From: Quercus robur
Taxonomy: Eukaryota; Streptophyta; Magnoliopsida; Fagales; Fagaceae
Assembly (NCBI RefSeq): GCF_932294415.1
Contig: NC_065536.1
Location: 15,063,974 to 15,127,973, forward strand
Reading direction: 5' to 3'
DNA length: 64,000 nucleotides
The position numbers and the translations under genes were made by a program. This document shows positions 59,115 to 64,000 of this stretch, piece by piece; the stretch's first letter is position 1, and the number at the start of each line of letters is the position of its first letter. Under the pieces are notes generated by a model. The model did not search any database. It was not told the DNA's origin and worked only from the letters and a program-made list of their open reading frames with translations.

Positions 59115-59725
59115 TAGGGTTGTCCACGGGTCGGTCCGGGTCGGGTTTGTGCCCAACCCGGAACCGACCCGATCACTTCGGGTCTCCTAAACATGGACCC
59201 GCCGCCGACCCGCCGACGGCAACGGTTCGGGTGGTCGGACGTCAAAATTTTCCGGTCGGTTTCCGGTTGGACTCGGATTGTGAGAATCGCGTCGGATTTT
59301 TGCCAAAGTCTTCTTATTTTTGCTGGATCTAACCGGATTTCGAAGAGAGCTTGGCTGATCTCAACGAGCTTAGGCCGAACTTGAAGAGATCTTGGCAGAT
59401 CTCAACGAGATCAGGCTCGATCTCGAAGAGATCCGGCGAGATCTCGAAGAGATCAGGCCAGATCTCGACGAATCTCGACAGATCGGACAAAATCCTACCG
59501 GCGAACTACTTCAATCGACGGAGAAAGATTTTCCGGTGTGTTTTCCGGTCGGGTCGGTTGAAATCGGTTTTCCATGCTTTAACCCGTCAACCGACCCGCC
59601 GGACTCGGATTTTGGGATCGGGGATCCGCCGCCGACCGTCACCGGCGTCGGGTCGGCCGATTCTCAGGCCGGATCGGGCGGGTTGGGCGGGTGGGTCGGT
59701 TACCGGGTCTGGTTGGACACCCCTA
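59115..59725. mobile_element. GC-rich hAT-type MITE (611 bp) with internal 21-bp repeats
   Basis: Ends tagggttgtcc and, read inwards from the right, taggggtgtcc. Perfect 8-bp duplication tgagacat at 59107-59114 and 59726-59733. The interior is much more GC-rich than its surroundings, with 'gggtcgg' and 'cccgacc' motifs near both ends. Between about 59350 and 59485 a 21-bp unit with core gatctcgaagagatc repeats roughly six times. Confidence 0.85.
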
Positions 59726-59733
59726 TGAGACAT

Positions 59734-61343
59734 TATGGAAATGTCATAAACAAGATGAATTTAACATGGGATTTCCAGATTTACTAAATGTCTGTTTGGA
59801 TATCACTTATTGCTAAAGACTGAAAACATTGTAGTAAAATAATTTTTAAATATGTAAATAGTGACGTAAGACCTAATTTTAAAGAAAAATTTACTAAAAT
59901 TCGTACTTACAGGTTTTATGAACCGTACCCAAGATTATAAAAAAAAAAAGTAAACACGCATTTTTTTTTTCTTTTTCAGAGCAATATAAACCCATCCTAG
60001 GGATGGTTTTAGGGTGATAATTATACTTCCACCTTCAATATATTAATATTACTTTATAAATTAAAAAAAAAAAAAAAAAACCGACCACCTGGTATTTTAG
60101 TTTTGTTCTATCTTTAAGTTCATTCGGTATTCCAAAAGCATTTGCATTCATTCTTTTCCTCTGTCTCAAGGCCCAGACCTACCGCCCAAGCAAAGCAAAC
60201 ACAAGAAGTCATGGATGGACTTATTATTAACCAACCCTATGAGCTTATGCTTTCTTCTTTCCCCTCTCCCACGGAACCACCGACCCTCCTCCTCTTCCAT
60301 AACCCCAATCTGAATAGCTCACTGGAAACTTGGGAAGTCTAGACATTGAGGTAAACATTTTCATCGTCTTCACTTGGTTGTTTACTTTTTGATTCCTTTA
60401 TCTTTTTGGGTTTGTGTATTACATGATCTATGTGGGTTTTTGAGAGGACAAAAAACCCACTTGTGGGTATTGGAAGTTTTCACTTGTTAAAGCTTGTTGT
60501 TTATCAGCTATTGTTAATTTGAGCTTTGAAATGTAGAAAAAACATGGGGTGTTCCAAATTCTTTTCCATAATACTTAGAAGGGCAACCCCACATTGTTAA
60601 ATGCAGAGAACATAGAATCATTTGAGGGTTATTCTATTTTTTGGAGAATTTTCTTTACTGGGCATGTGCTATAAATCAAAATAAAAATGTAATCCCCTTT
60701 TTATCAGTGCACGCTTTAAACAAAAAATGCTTAATTAAGTGTTTTTTATTTTGTCCTGTTATATTTATCTTTAACTGTATGTAAGTAACCTGGAATTAGC
60801 TAAATTTAGATTCAATTTGTTATCGTTTGTTTAAATTATTCAATCTTTGCTGTGAAGTGTGTCACCGTTTCTGGTTTGTTTTACTTCATTTTTCATTTCA
60901 GGGTTTGCTGTGACTTGAACCCCATTGTTTATGAAAATCAAGTACTTAGTGGGTGTTTCTGTTTTTGTTTATGTACGTCCTCAGTTTGTTTAATTCTTAG
61001 GTTTCTTTGTTATTCCTCTTGATTTCTATGTCATCTTAGGTGGTGATCGCCGCTGTTGTTGTTGTAGTCGAATATATATATTTTTTTAATGTGTAATAAT
61101 ATTACTATGAGGAATTTATTTGTTTGTTTAGACATTGTATTTAAAGAATTGTAATTGTTCAAATTTTAATTAGCTTGTTTATGCTTTATTATTTTATTCT
61201 AAATTTTTTATGATGCCATTATGGTCCAATCTTAAAAATTTGAACATCTCTTTTTTTTTTTTTTGTTGTTCTCTTTACAATTTGGTTTTCAAAACCATGC
61301 TTTTTAACTTTTAAAGAAATAGAGACTGCAGAAAGGAGAAATT
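59734..61343 (+). other. Upstream region and possible leader of the thioredoxin reductase gene
   Basis: A possible non-coding first exon lies at about 60130-60352 (donor 'gag|gtaaac'), with an intron to an acceptor near 61320 ('aaatag|agactg'). This is inferred from splice-like motifs only. A 66-codon frame at 60142-60342 lies in that leader and has no family resemblance. Confidence 0.35.
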
Positions 61344-62436
61344 ATGAGTTATTGCCCTAAAAACAAGCTCTTAAATCTACTCAGAAGAGGTTCCAAGTTT
61401 GTTCGAAAGGCCTCCAACTCTGCTGCTCCCACCGTAGCTCCCACTTCCACACCTGGACAAGCATCCTCCTCTGCCACTGCCCTTTCTTCGACTTCGGCCA
61501 TGGATGACCTCCATACCCTCAAAACAAGGTTGTGCATCATTAGAAGTGGCCCAGCTGCCCACACTGTTGCAATATATGCATCCCGTGCAGAGTTGAAGCC
61601 CATCCTCTTTGAGGGGTGGATGGCCAATGGCATTGCCCCTGGCGGCCAGCTCACCACGACCACTGAGGTGGAGAACTTCCCAGGATTTCCAGATGGAATT
61701 AATGGCATTGAGCTCATGGACCGCTGCCGCAAGCAGGCACTCCACTTTGGCACTCAGATTCTAACTGAGACCGTCAACAAGGTGGATTTCTCCACCACCC
61801 CTTTCAAGGTCTTCACTGATTCTAAGATTGTCATTGCCAATTCCATCATTGTGGCGACTGGTGCTGTCGCCAAGCGGTTAGACTTCCCTGGCTCTGGTGA
61901 GGGCCCAGGAGGGTTTTGGAACCGAGGGATATCAGCTTGTGCTGTATGTGATGGTGCTGCACCCATTTTCAGGAACAGGCCCCTGGGAATAATTGGAGGT
62001 GGGGATTCAGCCATGGAGGAGGCCACATTCCTCACCAAGTATGGGTCCATTGTGTACATCATCCATAGGAGAGATGCATTTAGGGCTTCAAAAATTATGC
62101 AGCAGAGGGTCTTGACTAACCCTAAGATTCAAGTTCTATGGAACTCGGTGGTTGTGGGAGCCTATGGGGATGAAAACACTAATAATAGGGTCTTGGGAGG
62201 GTTGAAGGTGAAGAATGTACTGAGTGGGGAGGTTTCGGGTCTCAAGATTTCGGGATTGTTCTTTGCGGTAGGGCACGAGCCAGCCACCAAGTTCTTGGAT
62301 GGTCAGATGGAACTTGATTTTGGTGGCTATGTTGTCACAAAGCCAGGGACCACCCAGACAAGTGTGCCTGGAGTTTTTGCTGCCAGAGATGTCCAGGATA
62401 AAAAGTATAGGCAGGCTGTTACTGCTGCTGGCACTG
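61344..62436 (+). CDS. NADPH-dependent thioredoxin reductase (NTRA/NTRB type), first coding exon
   Basis: FAD flavoenzyme that reduces thioredoxin h/o with NADPH in cytosol and mitochondria. The exon encodes 364 residues plus one base, up to 'VTAAGTG', where a GT donor follows at 62437. The open frame running on to 62549 reads into intron. The short C-terminal part of the family ('CMAALDAEHYL...') was not found before the window edge. Seen: '[19 protein letters not shown]', the redox pair CAVC (Cys199, Cys202) and the NADPH motif GGGDSA (218-223). Residues 1-53 are a Ser/Ala-rich, basic extension, plausible as a mitochondrial presequence; Met53 (MDDLHTL) could start a cytosolic form. Odd: the FAD motif reads IIRSGPAA (usually IIGSGPAA) and the second flavin motif FAARDV (usually FAAGDV), so two conserved glycines are Arg67 and Arg348. 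This may be an impaired paralogue. Confidence 0.85.
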
Positions 62437-63503
62437 GTTTGTCAATATCCTCTATCTCTCCCCTTCATCATTTAAATTTCGATTTTGGAGCTTCTATGTT
62501 TGCAGCACTTCTCTTCTTCATTTTATTTGGGATTGTATGTTTTGTGTAGGTAATAAGGTGTATTTGTTTCTGTTTCTGTTTTTTGCTGGGTTAAAATTAT
62601 GTTTATCGCATTGATATAATGCTGAACTTAATTGCCTGGTTCACTTCTCTTCTCTGTACTGCTTACTCAGATGCATTTTTCAACTACAAGCTGCTGGTTT
62701 ACATGTTTCTTTGTTCTTGATCAAATTGCCCACCAGATAATAAAGGGACTGACTGCAAGAACAGAGAATATTTATGCTTTCTAAATTTGCCAGTGTCTCT
62801 AATTTACTTGTTGCATTATGGTATTTTCTATGCGCAACACATTAGTGAATGTAGTTACCCTTTACCGATGAAACTGATAATAAACAAAAGGAAATTTTAA
62901 TATTTATTTTTTGACTCACTCCTAATAGCTGTATAGTTAAGAAGGTTCTAAAAAGTTTTGTTTCTTGTCCATTCTATGCTTGTGGATTTAAAAACAAAAT
63001 TAGTCTCACCTTGTGTGACCATGTACTTTTTATGTTCTTCTTTATCAAAATGATGAAACTTGTGCTCTAAGGTTGTGAAGAAATTAATCTATTTATGATT
63101 GGTTTGACATGGCTTGATCACCATCTCTCTATGCAATTGGATGACTGTTGAGTCTTGAATTAAGCGCATTCTTTTGAGACACTGAGCCCATTTTTGAGCA
63201 AACCCAAGCTGATCTTACTCAGGTTTTAAGAACTTGGAGTATTCAAATATGTGAATATTTGGAACTTGATTTTGTCCTACCCATTTTTGGACCCCTTAAA
63301 ATAAGATCAAATGGGTTGCACTTCAAGGTTGAGCTGGACTCTGGGTTTTTTTTTTTGCTTGGTGACCTGAGATTGAGTGACATGTATTTATAATTTCTGC
63401 GCAAATGTAAATTAAGCCTATGCATAACTTTAATCTCACAAACTTAACTTATCGCAAGATACTTGACTAGGCTTGGATTGTTTGTCTTTTTAAATGTGAT
63501 TTA

Positions 63504-63540
<37 letters not shown>

Positions 63541-64000
63541 ACTTTGATTTGGGAAAGTGTTTTGTGTTCATCATTTAGCTACATTGGGATGCATAAAATT
63601 TGACAGTTTCTGTAATTGACTATAAGAATTGAGATAATACAAATAATTGGCAGTGGTATATAAGTAAATAAATAACAGCAGTTTGTTGCTTACTAACTCC
63701 AATCTAAGTGATTCTGCTATTGGGAATACATGTCTTTCTGAAATGTTCATTTAGGTCCCAAGATTTTGGGGAAGAGGGGGGGAGAGAAAGGCTGCTGCTG
63801 GTTTCTGTTTCATTCTCAATTTTCGGAACGGTCATATAGAAAATTAGAAATCATGTAAGCAGTGGTTTTGATTATACCATTAGCTGTGGCATCTACCATT
63901 GTTGCGATAACCTGTTTCTATCACCAATATTTGGGTTTTGTTGAACAATTTATGTTATCATTTTAAATTTAAATAAAAAGACCTGTTCCACTTAAGTTAT
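62437..64000 (+). other. Putative last intron of the thioredoxin reductase gene
   Basis: No sequence matching the expected C-terminal exon was seen up to the edge. Contains a long poly(A) run at about 63505-63537. No other gene recognised. Confidence 0.45.

Noticed and set aside
60142-60342. 66-codon frame upstream of the thioredoxin reductase as a separate gene
   Set aside because: No family resemblance, and it overlaps a likely leader exon. At most an upstream frame.
62437-62549. Hydrophobic C-terminal tail of the thioredoxin reductase frame as a membrane anchor
   Set aside because: The frame passes a GT donor exactly where family homology stops, so the tail is best read as translated intron.

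Overview
This is a window of nuclear DNA from a flowering plant. Multi-exon genes have GT..AG introns and AT-rich spacers, and plant-specific families are present (FRIGIDA-like proteins, a plant NADPH-thioredoxin reductase). There is also a dense load of plant transposons: Helitrons, LINEs, tRNA-derived SINEs, hAT, PIF/Harbinger and Mutator-like elements, and solo LTRs. A woody eudicot is my best guess from the repeat style and the FRL5-type gene cluster; the sequence alone does not fix the species.

Layout. 1-29 kb is a minus-strand cluster of FRIGIDA-like (FRL5-type) genes. It holds the first exon of one copy running off the left edge (1-620), an exon 2-4 set (6722-9134), a decayed copy with a broken exon 1 (12258-14444), and one copy whose reading frame is fully open over four exons (17111-28831, 1075 aa). 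That last copy carries two FRIGIDA domains, and a long degenerate LINE sits antisense in its second intron. Between these lie two head-to-tail Tourist-like MITEs, a hAT element, SINEs, a LINE fragment and a solo LTR.

29.4-44.8 kb is rolling-circle transposon territory. A short non-autonomous Helitron (29450-30436) is followed by a ~14-kb autonomous-type Helitron (about 30721-44755). The large one encodes a degenerate Rep/helicase (37994-42908) and, downstream, an apparently intact five-exon gene for a 219-aa protein with lysine-rich 19-residue repeats that I do not recognise. A second Helitron of the same family (33576-36530) sits inside it in the opposite orientation. Its insertion point is supported by uninterrupted copies of the target repeat elsewhere in the window.

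44.8-52 kb has no host gene that I can support. Its main feature is a 1.46-kb fold-back element (47072-48534) built from repeated copies of a small palindrome and flanked by a target-site duplication. 52.5-56.2 kb is a complete four-exon TRAPP subunit gene (TRS33/TRAPPC6-like, minus strand). 57-60 kb holds small mobile elements. 61.3 kb to the right edge carries the large first coding exon of an NADPH-thioredoxin reductase (plus strand). It has two unusual Gly-to-Arg changes in cofactor-binding motifs, and its last exon lies beyond the window or was not found.

The three host gene families have no shared pathway. FRL proteins are linked to flowering control and chromatin complexes, TRS33 to vesicle tethering, and NTR to thioredoxin reduction.
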